Shown here in pieces: positions 53,336-61,544 of a stretch of 64,000 nucleotides of DNA; positions within the stretch are counted from its first letter, which is position 1; the number at the start of each line of letters is the position of its first letter. Under the pieces are notes generated by a model. That model had not been told where the DNA came from and searched no databases. It saw nothing but the letters and a program-made list of their open reading frames with translations. The translations under genes and the position numbers were made by a program. The DNA comes from an uncultured Clostridia bacterium (GTDB lineage Bacteria; Bacillota; Clostridia; TANB77; CAG-508): contig CAKPRQ010000007.1 in assembly GCA_934182605.1 (NCBI GenBank), forward strand, positions 30,224-94,223, read 5' to 3'.

Positions 53336-54331
53336 TTATACTTTTTCTTTAAACACAGCTGATGAATCTGTTCCTTGCCCGTCTAAATTAATTTCTCCCG
53401 CTTTTCCTTCAGTTCTTTCTAAAATAACTTTTAATGACAATATTTTAATATTAATATTTGTAAAATTTTCTAAATATGCAACTTTGTCTTCAACTAATCC
53501 TATTACTAATCTATTATCTTCAATAATAAACTTAACTACTTTATCTGCTATTCCATTATTTTTAATACAATCATATACTTCTATTATATTTTGAAGTTCT
53601 TTCAAGTCATCCTCACGTAATCTAGTTGATACGGATTCGTTTGTTATTTCAGTTTTAAATCCTATTATTTCTGGTACTCCATAGTCCTCAGCAGTTATTT
53701 CTAGAATATATCCTTGATTATCTATATATACAAAACTTTCACCTAATTTTAAAGAAAATTCCGGCGTTCTTTCAGTAACACTTATTATTATTTCATTAGG
53801 ATATTTTCTAACTATTTTTACATCTTCTATATATGGATTTTCTTTAATTTTATCTACCATATCAAAATTTATATACTTAAATGTATTATCTCCTATTTTT
53901 ATACCTGATAAACTTATAATCTCATCAGAACTTACCCTAACATTATTCTGTACTGTTATATTACTAATACTGAAAACAGGTGACAATAAAAGCAAAACTA
54001 TAATAAGTATTAGGAAGAAAATTATAAAAAATACTTTTAATATTTTATGCGATTTCTTTTTTTCATTTTTATACATATTATCATCAGATTTATCTTTAGT
54101 ACTAATAAAATTATTACTATTTTTTACATTTATATAATAATTTTTATTAGATTTACTTTTTACATTAATAGCCTCTTTATCTTTCTTCTTCCTATCTTTC
54201 TTTTTCTTATTTTTACTATTATCTTTTTTGCTATTAATGCCAATTATTATTTCTTCATTTAAATTAAATAATTCATCTGAATTTGATTGATTTTTACCTT
54301 TTTTTACTATATTAGTTACTTTTTTAGACAT
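53336..54331 (-). CDS. ftsQ: Cell division protein FtsQ/DivIB
   Basis: FtsQ/DivIB is a bitopic divisome protein with an external POTRA domain. The 331 residues comprise a long Lys/Asn/Ser-rich cytoplasmic tail (1-94), a membrane segment (about 95-118, VFFIIFFLILIIVLLLLSPVF), POTRA (about 120-190: ISNITVQNNVRVSSDEIISL, YIEDVKIVRKYPNEIIISVTERTP) and a beta domain ending with DLDGQGTDSSAVF-like residues. It heads the ftsQ-DUF881-DUF881-sbp-ftsA-ftsZ series. The cytoplasmic tail is longer than usual. Confidence 0.93.
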   Translation of the reverse strand: MSKKVTNIVKKGKNQSNSDELFNLNEEIIIGINSKKDNSKNKKKKDRKKKDKEAINVKSKSNKNYYINVKNSNNFISTKDKSDDNMYKNEKKKSHKILKVFFIIFFLILIIVLLLLSPVFSISNITVQNNVRVSSDEIISLSGIKIGDNTFKYINFDMVDKIKENPYIEDVKIVRKYPNEIIISVTERTPEFSLKLGESFVYIDNQGYILEITAEDYGVPEIIGFKTEITNESVSTRLREDDLKELQNIIEVYDCIKNNGIADKVVKFIIEDNRLVIGLVEDKVAYLENFTNINIKILSLKVILERTEGKAGEINLDGQGTDSSAVFKEKV

Positions 54332-54425
54332 TGGCTCATTCCTTTTTATTACTATAATACAATATATATTGTACCACTAAATGGGAGTTTTTGACAAGAT
54401 ATTTAGAGAAAAAATTTCAAAAATT

Positions 54426-54573
54426 TGGTAACAACTCAGGAATTATTTGTCTAAAGCTTGGTATATAGCTATTTGTAAGTCAAGACCCGGATTGTGTAAC
54501 CTGAGCTTGTTTTTTGACTAAAAATAGCTATATACCAAGCTTTTTTAAAGATTAGGACCTGAGTAGTTACAAA
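54426..54573. repeat. Palindromic element family 1, copy E8 (subtype B arms)
   Basis: The inner arms are AAAGCTTGGTATATAGCTAT and complement. The outer arms are GGTAACAACTCAGG and CCTGAGTAGTTAC. The core has GAGCTTGTTTTTTGAC instead of TAGCTATGTTTTGAC. It lies between the first cohesin-like gene and ftsQ. Confidence 0.93.
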
Positions 54574-54640
54574 GTTTGTTAATTGATAATGGGAGTTATA
54601 TTAACTCACTAAAAAATACTAGAATTAAATTTAAAATATA

Positions 54641-55240
54641 TTACATTTTTTTCTTTACAAAAACTATACATATGCTACCAACAATTACTATTCCTAATAT
54701 TGATAATACTGCTATTAGCATTTTATTATCTGAGCTATTTCCGTTTGCAGTATCTCCATTTATTTTTTCTACTTGGAGTACTGCAACTGCATCTTCTACA
54801 TATATATCTGTTTGACTATCTGAAGCAGATATTTCTTTTACTTTTACTTCTGTTATAGTATTTTCTGCTATATTTTCTTTAACCTTTAATTTCAGTTTCA
54901 ATACATTATGTGATGTATCTATAAACTCATTTGCCTCTAATATTATTTTTCCATTTTCGCTGTTATACATTGGTGAATTCCAAAACTGTAATAATTCTAT
55001 GTCATTTTCTTCTAATTTTTCAAAAATATTTTTATCATACTCTATAGTTCCTAAAAGTACATTTATACCTTTTTCATTTTCTGTAAAACCTTCTAATTTT
55101 AATACAACTTCTACTTCTTCCCCAGCCTTTATAACTGATTTATTGCTTTCCAATTTAGCTGTAAATGTTGTTGTGGCATGTACAACAGACATTATTAATA
55201 CAATTATTAACGCTATACATATACTGGCAAATTTTTTCAT
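54641..55240 (-). CDS. Secreted cohesin-like protein with C-terminal membrane anchor
   Basis: The 199-residue protein has a signal peptide (MKKFASICIALIIVLIMSVVHAT), a cohesin-like beta domain (residues about 22-155, with IKAGEEVEVVLKLEGF, then GINVLLGTIEYDKNIFEKLE and VLKLKLKVKENIAE), a Thr/Ser/Asn linker and a C-terminal membrane segment ending in KKKM. Cohesins bind dockerins in cellulosomes and other cell-surface complexes. The start is the ATG at 55240 after AAAGGATG. It is downstream of the other two cohesin-like genes but separated by a terminator and repeat remnant. Confidence 0.82.
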   Translation of the reverse strand: MKKFASICIALIIVLIMSVVHATTTFTAKLESNKSVIKAGEEVEVVLKLEGFTENEKGINVLLGTIEYDKNIFEKLEENDIELLQFWNSPMYNSENGKIILEANEFIDTSHNVLKLKLKVKENIAENTITEVKVKEISASDSQTDIYVEDAVAVLQVEKINGDTANGNSSDNKMLIAVLSILGIVIVGSICIVFVKKKM

Positions 55241-55271
55241 ATTAAAAATCATCCTTTCTATCTCATTTAAT

Positions 55272-55326
55272 GTTACAGTTCAGATAGAAAACATATAACT
55301 TTTGTAAAATAGTTACTGAACTGTAA
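55272..55326. repeat. Palindromic element family 1, outer arms only (R3)
   Basis: TTACAGTTCAG on the left and CTGAACTGTAA on the right are separated by about 30 nt containing the ACATATAACTTTTG segment of the left arm. The inner hairpin and core are missing. It lies between two cohesin-like genes. Confidence 0.8.
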
Positions 55327-55401
55327 GAATTTAGTCTAAAATATAAATAATTATAAAAATATTATTAATTTTAAAATTCTTTATTTTTGCTTCTTAAAAC
55401 A

Positions 55402-55429
55402 AAACGTCCTTAAATACTCAAGGACGTTT
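55402..55429 (-). terminator. Terminator of the second cohesin-like gene
   Basis: AAACGTCCTT and AAGGACGTTT are perfect 10 bp arms with an 8 nt loop, followed on the minus strand by TTGTTTT. Confidence 0.92.
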
Positions 55430-55450
55430 GATATAAGATATTGTATTTTA

Positions 55451-56119
55451 TTATTTTTCTAATTTTCTATATCTTACATAAGCTATTATAGCTAATACAG
55501 ATATTACTAATATAGCTGGTATTGTATAATCTTCAATTCCTGTTGAAGGATTTGAAGGTGCTGGTTCTGGTGTAACTGTATTAACTGTGTTACCTGGTTT
55601 TGGTTCTGGTGTTGGATCAGTTTTAGCTTCAACTATCTTTACAGATATACTTTGATCTGCTGGATGTATATCATTAACACTATCAGAAGATTCAACATCT
55701 TTTACTGTTATTGTTGTATTTCCTATTTTAGCACCATCTTTAACTTTCAAATTAACTTTAATGGCTTCATGATCTTCTGCCATAAAAGTTGAATTATCAG
55801 TTACGCCTTCACCTGTTGCTGGATTAAATGTAACTGCTCCCCAACCATTTGAAGCTGTGAAATTTTCACCTGCTAATGTTTCAAAAACAGCTTTATCATA
55901 ATCTAATACAAAGTAAAATGTATTAACTCCTGTCTTACCTGGTGTAAAATTCTTTAAAGATATTGTAAGTTGAACTTCTTCACCGGCTTTAGCTTCTTTC
56001 ACAGAGCTTGCCAATCCTACATTAAATGTTGTTGAAGTTGTTACATCAGCAGCAAACACTGGTGAACACATGAATAACACTAATAATACTGTTAATACAA
56101 TGCTTAAAGTTTTTTTCAT
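55451..56119 (-). CDS. Secreted cohesin-like protein with wall/membrane anchor
   Basis: The 222-residue protein has a signal peptide (about residues 1-23), a cohesin-like domain (about 24-165: KEAKAGEEVQLTISLKNF, GVNTFYFVLDYDKAVFETLA, AIKVNLKVKDGAKIGNTTIT), a Pro/Glu/Thr linker (DPTPEPKPGNTVNTVTPEPA) and an end NPSTGIEDYTIPAILVIS plus a basic tail. NPSTG followed by a hydrophobic segment and RYRK resembles a sortase sorting signal, although a plain membrane anchor is possible. It is 38 nt after the dockerin-bearing gene. The ATG follows AAGGAGTG. Confidence 0.85.
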   Translation of the reverse strand: MKKTLSIVLTVLLVLFMCSPVFAADVTTSTTFNVGLASSVKEAKAGEEVQLTISLKNFTPGKTGVNTFYFVLDYDKAVFETLAGENFTASNGWGAVTFNPATGEGVTDNSTFMAEDHEAIKVNLKVKDGAKIGNTTITVKDVESSDSVNDIHPADQSISVKIVEAKTDPTPEPKPGNTVNTVTPEPAPSNPSTGIEDYTIPAILVISVLAIIAYVRYRKLEK

Positions 56120-56157
56120 TATTTTCTACACTCCTTTTTTATATAATAAATTATTTT

Positions 56158-57180
56158 TTATCTTTCAACTGGTACGCTTGTTGCATTACCTGTACCATTC
56201 CATACGTAGAATTTAGGATCTTGTAAACCTACTAATAAGCTTCTTAATTGTGAATGGTCTGTACCTGTTAATTTTGCATCCCATCTTATATCACACGCTC
56301 TTTTTTGATGATCAGATAATGAATCTAACATGTGAACAAAATATGCTTTAAATTGTGATAAGTCTGTTGCTGTTAATTTACCATCTGAATTAAGATCACC
56401 TATAGCAATTATTATATATTTTAATTCCCCTTCTGTTACAGTAGCACCTGTTGGAATATAGTCATCATTTCCTAAAGTTGTATTTTGTTCATTTTTTATA
56501 CTTCCTGTTAAATTAGGTTTTAATACTCTAAATTCACTTACTTTCATATCAGGCAATATTCTTATATAACCACCGAATCCATTTTCTGGATCTGGATCTG
56601 TAGGATTTCCAGCTGCATCTATAATTTCAACTGTTTTAGATACTTCAGCAGGATGTATATCTTTTACTTCATCAGAGCCCTCAATTTCTTTCAAAGTTAC
56701 AGTAGTATTTCCTAATTTAGCAGTAGCCTTAACTTTTAAAGTTATTTTTATAACTTCTTCTTTAGAACTTATAAATTTTCCAGCTTCTACAACAATTCTT
56801 TTTTCATCTGGATTATATGTTAAACCAGACCAATTGCCTATAGCTTCTATCGCTTTTTTACCATCAGCTGTAGTTGTTTTTATACCATTATACTGTCCGT
56901 CAGCTGTTTTATTAATTTCTATTGGTTCAAAAATATTTTCATCGTATTCAAGCGTAGCTCTTATAACATTTATACCATTTTTTCCACCATCAGATTGATT
57001 AGCAAAATCTTTAAAATCTTTTACTGAATATATAAAAGTAATCTCTCTAGTTAATGCAACACCTGTTTCTTTAGTATTATAACTGCAATAAAAATTAAAC
57101 ATTGGAGCAGCAAATACTGGAGTAACCATTCCTATAATTAAAATTATGATTACAAACATTATTAACATTGTTTTTTTCAT
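56158..57180 (-). CDS. Secreted cohesin-dockerin protein
   Basis: The 340-residue protein has a signal peptide (about residues 1-24), a cohesin-like domain (about 25-195: GINVIRATLEYDENIFEP, VIKITLKVKATAKLGNTTVT), a linker and a C-terminal type I dockerin-like pair of loops (about 265-325). The first loop, GDLNSDGKLTATDLSQFKAY, is a canonical calcium-binding dockerin repeat; the second, CDIRWDAKLTGTDHSQLR, is degenerate. It could bind one cohesin-like partner while offering its own cohesin to others. GGAGG lies 6 nt before the ATG. It precedes the 55451 gene in one unit. Confidence 0.88.
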   Translation of the reverse strand: MKKTMLIMFVIIILIIGMVTPVFAAPMFNFYCSYNTKETGVALTREITFIYSVKDFKDFANQSDGGKNGINVIRATLEYDENIFEPIEINKTADGQYNGIKTTTADGKKAIEAIGNWSGLTYNPDEKRIVVEAGKFISSKEEVIKITLKVKATAKLGNTTVTLKEIEGSDEVKDIHPAEVSKTVEIIDAAGNPTDPDPENGFGGYIRILPDMKVSEFRVLKPNLTGSIKNEQNTTLGNDDYIPTGATVTEGELKYIIIAIGDLNSDGKLTATDLSQFKAYFVHMLDSLSDHQKRACDIRWDAKLTGTDHSQLRSLLVGLQDPKFYVWNGTGNATSVPVER

Positions 57181-57410
57181 TTTATAACCTCCATAAAATT
57201 TTTAGGAATTTATTATATAGTTTTTACAAATTTATAAAATAAATTCATTTATGGGTAAATTATAATATATTTTTTTATTAAATGCAAGAGATTTCGATTA
57301 ATTTTTTTTGAGAATTTTTACCTTTTTTTATTTAATATATAGCCTATTTTAGCCGTATTCGTTGTCAATACTAATTTCTGTTCTCGCGTTTTTTTAATTC
57401 CTCTATTATT

Positions 57411-57460
57411 TGTAATTGAATTGTAATCGTTTTGTAATATCTTTGTAACAGTTTTTTAAC
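57411..57460 (+). promoter_or_regulatory. Array of four to five WalR-type boxes
   Basis: TGTAAT at 57411, 57422 and 57433, TGTAAC at 57444 and a weaker TTTAAC at 57455 recur every 11 bp (TGTWAH-N5). The array ends 16 nt before the -35 of the HExxH peptidase promoter and reads in the same direction. It also lies in the divergent gap before the cohesin-dockerin unit. Confidence 0.8.
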
Positions 57461-57476
57461 AGAAAAATAATATTTT

Positions 57477-57504
57477 TTGACGTTTTTTTATAGTATAATA
57501 TAAT
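57477..57504 (+). promoter_or_regulatory. Promoter of the HExxH peptidase gene
   Basis: TTGACG (57477-57482) and TATAAT (57499-57504) have a 16 nt spacer; an alternative overlapping TATAAT at 57494 would be too close. Confidence 0.7.
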
Positions 57505-57531
57505 TAGATATATTTTAAGGAGAAATTTGTA

Positions 57532-58653
57532 ATGAACATTGAGCATTTATTAAAAAAAGAAGGCATAAGTAAAATTGAGAAATTGCCAATTATAAAAACA
57601 AATCTAATTTCAAATAATATAGCAAGTAAATTATGTGAAATATTTCCCGAGCATAATTTTGACAAACAAAGTTTATTTGTTAATCTATCTAGGCTTAATA
57701 TGTATATAGCAGACATACCTTATACATCTTCTATGGCAAAATACGTATCTCAAAATCAGTCTATATATTTTAATAAAAATTTAAATTTAGACGATTTAAA
57801 TACTGTAGCTATACATGAATGCTTACATTATATACAAGAGAGCAATGCTAAAGCTCAAAATAATAATAGATTAGGTATAGCAATATTAGGTAAAGAAGGT
57901 ATGGCATTAAATGAAGCAGCTGTGCAACTAATGGCAACAGAAGCAAATAAAGAAAAGGAAGATATTGTTACATATTATAATTTAACAATACCGACAACAA
58001 GTCCTACATACTACACATTGGAATGTACATTACTTAAACAAATTACATATTTTACAGGAACTTATCCTTTATACCATAGTACTATTTATAGTAATAATAT
58101 TTTTAAAAATACTTTTATACAAAAAACTAATAAACGTATATATAAAATTATAGAAAAAAACTTTAATAAATTAGTAGAATTACAAGACATATTATCTGAT
58201 CTTACAAATGAACTAAAATATTCAAATGCTAATGATACAAAAATTAAAACAATAAATACTTCTATAAATGCTAAAAAAGAAGAAATTTTTAATTTATTTT
58301 TAAAAACGCAAAATATTATAATGACAAATTGCTTCAATATGGAATTTAAAAATATAAAAACAATGGAAGATTTAAAGAATTTTAAATCGCGTGTTTATAA
58401 TTACCAATTTTTAATAGCTACTAATAAAGATTATACTTTTTATAAAGATTTCTTCTATTATACTATGAATAAAATTGAACAAAAAGAAGCAGAATTAGAG
58501 AAAAATGGGTATGTTATTTTGCCTGGAGATAGAGAAACGGCCTTAGCACTTTTTGAGGAAAAGCAAAGTATATTTGCATTTATTGCTAAGTTTTTCAGTA
58601 AGTTAAAGAAAGTTTCACAACTTGAGGTTAATGTTAATAAAGAGAAAATTTAA
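57532..58653 (+). CDS. Predicted HExxH metallopeptidase, cytoplasmic
   Basis: I cannot assign this 373-residue protein to a named family. The segment AIHECLHYIQE (about residues 101-111) carries HExxH, and about 35 residues later LNEAAVQLMATEA offers a glutamate as a third zinc ligand, the usual gluzincin arrangement. There is no signal peptide. The C-terminal half is helical and Lys/Asn-rich, with a hydrophobic amphipathic segment near the end (SIFAFIAKFFSKLKKV) that could touch the membrane. AAGGAG precedes the ATG. The promoter is flanked by a WalR-type array, so a link to envelope control is likely but inferred. Confidence 0.7.
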   Translation: MNIEHLLKKEGISKIEKLPIIKTNLISNNIASKLCEIFPEHNFDKQSLFVNLSRLNMYIADIPYTSSMAKYVSQNQSIYFNKNLNLDDLNTVAIHECLHYIQESNAKAQNNNRLGIAILGKEGMALNEAAVQLMATEANKEKEDIVTYYNLTIPTTSPTYYTLECTLLKQITYFTGTYPLYHSTIYSNNIFKNTFIQKTNKRIYKIIEKNFNKLVELQDILSDLTNELKYSNANDTKIKTINTSINAKKEEIFNLFLKTQNIIMTNCFNMEFKNIKTMEDLKNFKSRVYNYQFLIATNKDYTFYKDFFYYTMNKIEQKEAELEKNGYVILPGDRETALALFEEKQSIFAFIAKFFSKLKKVSQLEVNVNKEKI

Positions 58654-58735
58654 ATTTTATTCTATTTTGATATATAGATATCTTTAATTTAAACATTATA
58701 AGATAATACCTTTTTATAAATCTCTTAAAAATAAT

Positions 58736-58771
58736 GGTTCTAAACTAAATTAAAAAATTTAGTTTAGAACC
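58736..58771. terminator. Bidirectional terminator
   Basis: GGTTCTAAACTAAATT and its complement form a perfect 16 bp stem with a 4 nt loop, with TATTTTT on both sides. It serves the peptidase gene and the converging ferredoxin gene. Confidence 0.92.
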
Positions 58772-58796
58772 ACTATTTTTAATAAATTTGATTAAA

Positions 58797-58973
58797 TTAT
58801 TCAGCTTCAGGCGCTTCTACTGGGCAAACTGAAGCACAAGTTCCACAACTGATACATTCCTCGCTATTTATTTCATACTTTGTTCCATCTTCGGCCTTAT
58901 GTATACATTGCATTGGGCAAGCTGCTGCGCAAGCGCCACAAGCTATGCATTTTTCTGTTATTTTATATGCCAT
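58797..58973 (-). CDS. 2[4Fe-4S] ferredoxin
   Basis: The 58-residue protein has two CxxCxxC...CP motifs: CIACGACAAACP and CISCGTCASVCP, each binding a [4Fe-4S] cluster. It is a clostridial-type low-potential electron carrier of the cytoplasm. The start is the ATG at 58973, with GGAG 8 nt upstream; the longer frame to 58982 includes the ribosome site. It is 23 nt downstream of ricT. The electron partner cannot be told from context. Confidence 0.96.
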   Translation of the reverse strand: MAYKITEKCIACGACAAACPMQCIHKAEDGTKYEINSEECISCGTCASVCPVEAPEAE

Positions 58974-58996
58974 TTTTATCACTCCATTCTTTTTTA

Positions 58997-59911
58997 TTAA
59001 TATTCATTTTTTTCCAAATCTTCTAATTTTTCTAACATTTCTAATTCTTCTAATTTTTCCCTATCTTGTATTTCTTCTGATTCTTCATCTTTATCTGTTC
59101 CGTTTCGTATTATTTCTATATCATTTACATTGTATTTTTTATATGAAGTTTCTTCCCCCTGTCCAAGTTTTACTCTTACTCTTTCTGCTAATGTTTCTAT
59201 TCCACAAACCTCACCAGTTCCGTCTACTGTTTTTACTATTGCACCCATTTTAGGCATTTTTGAATTTTTTTCTTCATATACTTCTTCTTCATATTTTAAG
59301 CAACACATTAAGCGTCCACAATTCCCTGTTATTTTAGACGGATTTAATACCATATTTTGTTCTTTTGCCATTTTTATAGATACTGTTTCAAAATTTCTTA
59401 AATATGAACAGCAACATAACTCTCTACCACAAATACCATTTCCACCTATACGCTTAACCTCGTCTCTTATTCCTATTTGTCTTAATTCTATTCTTGTTCT
59501 AAAAATAGCCGCCAAATCTCTTACTAATTCTCTAAAATCTATCCTACCTTCTGCTGTAAATGAAAATATAATTTTTGAATTATCAAACTTATATTCAACA
59601 TCTACTAATTTCATTTTCAATTTATGCTCTTTTATTTTTTCTATACAAATATTAAAAGCTTTCTTTTCTTTTTCTTTATTATCTAAATAATGTTCTGTAT
59701 CTATTTTGCTTGCTTTCCTTACGATTTTTCCTGTTACTTCTAACTTACTATCGTCTTTAAGTTCACGTTTTGCTATAATAACTTCACCATAATCATAGCC
59801 TTCTGTTATATCTACTATTACTTTGTCTTTTACATTTAGCTCTATATTATTAGTCTCAAAGAAACCTACTTTACACCCTTTATTAAGTCTTACACCAACA
59901 ACATTTTTCAT
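58997..59911 (-). CDS. ricT: PSP1-domain protein RicT (YaaT-like)
   Basis: The 304-residue product matches the YaaT/RicT family. The PSP1 segment has VVGVRLNKGCKVGFFETNN, then EGYDYGEVI. The cysteine-rich part has GGNGICGRELCCCSYL and GRLMCCLKYEEEVYEE, which hold Fe-S clusters in homologues. In Bacillus RicT works with RicA/RicF in RNase Y-dependent RNA maturation and Spo0A phosphorylation. The start is the ATG at 59911 after GAAAGGAG. It lies after holB, as in the B. subtilis holB-yaaT order. The acidic tail is divergent. Confidence 0.93.
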   Translation of the reverse strand: MKNVVGVRLNKGCKVGFFETNNIELNVKDKVIVDITEGYDYGEVIIAKRELKDDSKLEVTGKIVRKASKIDTEHYLDNKEKEKKAFNICIEKIKEHKLKMKLVDVEYKFDNSKIIFSFTAEGRIDFRELVRDLAAIFRTRIELRQIGIRDEVKRIGGNGICGRELCCCSYLRNFETVSIKMAKEQNMVLNPSKITGNCGRLMCCLKYEEEVYEEKNSKMPKMGAIVKTVDGTGEVCGIETLAERVRVKLGQGEETSYKKYNVNDIEIIRNGTDKDEESEEIQDREKLEELEMLEKLEDLEKNEY

Positions 59912-59976
59912 TAATGTTCTCCTTTCTATTGACATATTACCGAATCACTTTATTACCTGTAAATTTTATATTGTTT

Positions 59977-60852
59977 TTAATTACAAATTATATCATACAT
60001 GTTCAAAAATAAGTTATCACTTATCATTTCCACATTACAATTAAAGCTACATTGTTTAATTGCCTTGTTTATTTTAGATATAACTTCTAAATATTTTAAA
60101 TTATTTTTTCCTAATTTGAACATTAAAATATTGAGATACTCTAATATATCTTTTATATTATCCTTAGTTATGTCTCTTGTGCATTTTTTTACAAATTCTA
60201 CTTTTCCTATACTTTTTATATCTAATATACTTTCCTGTAAGTCTAAATATATGTTTTCTTGTCCATCTATTTTCTTTGCTTTACCTATACTTCCTTGGTA
60301 AATATCTAAAAATTTTTCATTTATTGTTTCTTGATTTTTTTCAAAATACTGTTTCAATTCTTCTACTGTAAGTCCTTGAAAATTTATTTTTACACATCTT
60401 GATTTTATTGTATTTAAAAATGCTTGTTCATTACTTCCTATTAAAATTATCATTACATACAATGGTGGTTCTTCTAATACTTTTAGCAAAGCATTTTGAG
60501 CAGAATCAGTCATTTCATCTGCATCATTTATTATATATATCTTTTTGTATGATTCTACAGGTTTTTCGTACACATTATTTATAAAATTTCTTATTTGACC
60601 TACCTTTATACTACCATCTTCTGGTTCTATTATAAAGAATTCCATGTTATTGTTTCCTTTAAATTGTATGCAGGCTTTGCATTTCCCACAAGGACGCTCG
60701 CTAGAAGTACATAGCCATTTATACGCAAATTCTTTTGCAAATAAAAACTTTCCTATTCCTTCTGTCCCCAAAAACATATAAGCATGTGAAGGGTTTGTTA
60801 TGTTTGCTAATATTTCCTTTGCTTTATTATTTCCTATAATATTTTCAAACAT
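59977..60852 (-). CDS. holB: DNA polymerase III subunit delta prime
   Basis: This is a clamp-loader AAA+ subunit. The 291 residues have the P-loop LGTEGIGKF, the zinc-binding CGKCKAC, DADEMTDSAQNALLKVLEEP and IKSRC (SRC sensor), all typical of delta-prime/HolB. It starts MFENIIGNNKAKEIL with ATG at 60852, 2 nt after lepB. The gene order lepB-holB-ricT keeps part of the holB-yaaT arrangement known from Bacillus. Confidence 0.93.
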   Translation of the reverse strand: MFENIIGNNKAKEILANITNPSHAYMFLGTEGIGKFLFAKEFAYKWLCTSSERPCGKCKACIQFKGNNNMEFFIIEPEDGSIKVGQIRNFINNVYEKPVESYKKIYIINDADEMTDSAQNALLKVLEEPPLYVMIILIGSNEQAFLNTIKSRCVKINFQGLTVEELKQYFEKNQETINEKFLDIYQGSIGKAKKIDGQENIYLDLQESILDIKSIGKVEFVKKCTRDITKDNIKDILEYLNILMFKLGKNNLKYLEVISKINKAIKQCSFNCNVEMISDNLFLNMYDIICN

Positions 60853-60854
60853 AA

Positions 60855-61544
60855 TTATTTAACCTCTCCAAACCTATCAAAAGGCCAAAATCTTATAAGC
60901 ACTTTACTTTCTATTTTTTCAATAGGAATACAACCAAAACATCTCGAATCTGTGCTATCTCCTCTGTTATCTCCCATTACAAAAACAGTTCCCTCTGGTA
61001 CTGTTAAATCCAAGAAATATCCACCACCATCATTTGTTTCAGTGCCTTCTGGTAAATATGGCTCTTCATACAACTCTCCATTTATATATACATTTCCATC
61101 TTCTATTTTTATATGTTCTCCACCCACAGCTATAACTCTTTTAATATAACTTGTTTTACCAACTTCTAAAACATAATATGTAAAATTATTTATTAATCCA
61201 TTAATTTCTTTATCATACACCGCTGTATAATTATTATTACTTGTTTGGTATGCAGGTATAATTATTTGAGATGGAGCCTCAAATGTTATTATATCACCTT
61301 TTTCAATTTCTTTACCTAGTTTTACATGTAATCTATTTAATATTAAACGTTCATTTGGCAATAATGTAGGTGTCATAGATGGATGCTGTACTATAGTAGG
61401 CGTACCTATAAAATATCTTACTAATAACGCTAATATAACTGCTATTACTATACAAGCAGTCCACTCTATAATTTCTCTAATAACACTTTTTTCAGATTGA
61501 ACTTCTATTTCTTCATTATCTTTATTCTTTCTTATCAATTTCAT
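60855..61544 (-). CDS. lepB: Signal peptidase I
   Basis: Signal peptidase I removes Sec signal peptides on the outer side of the membrane. The 229-residue protein has one membrane anchor (about residues 28-48), the catalytic Ser in VQHPSMTPTL (about residue 56), the Lys in SYIKRVIAVGGEHIKI (about residue 137) and the GDNRGDSTDSRCFG box. The start is ATG at 61544 after AAAGGAA; TTG at 61547 is an alternative. It overlaps the end of walK by 23 nt, so the two are coupled. It would mature the cohesin-like and other secreted proteins. Confidence 0.96.
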   Translation of the reverse strand: MKLIRKNKDNEEIEVQSEKSVIREIIEWTACIVIAVILALLVRYFIGTPTIVQHPSMTPTLLPNERLILNRLHVKLGKEIEKGDIITFEAPSQIIIPAYQTSNNNYTAVYDKEINGLINNFTYYVLEVGKTSYIKRVIAVGGEHIKIEDGNVYINGELYEEPYLPEGTETNDGGGYFLDLTVPEGTVFVMGDNRGDSTDSRCFGCIPIEKIESKVLIRFWPFDRFGEVK

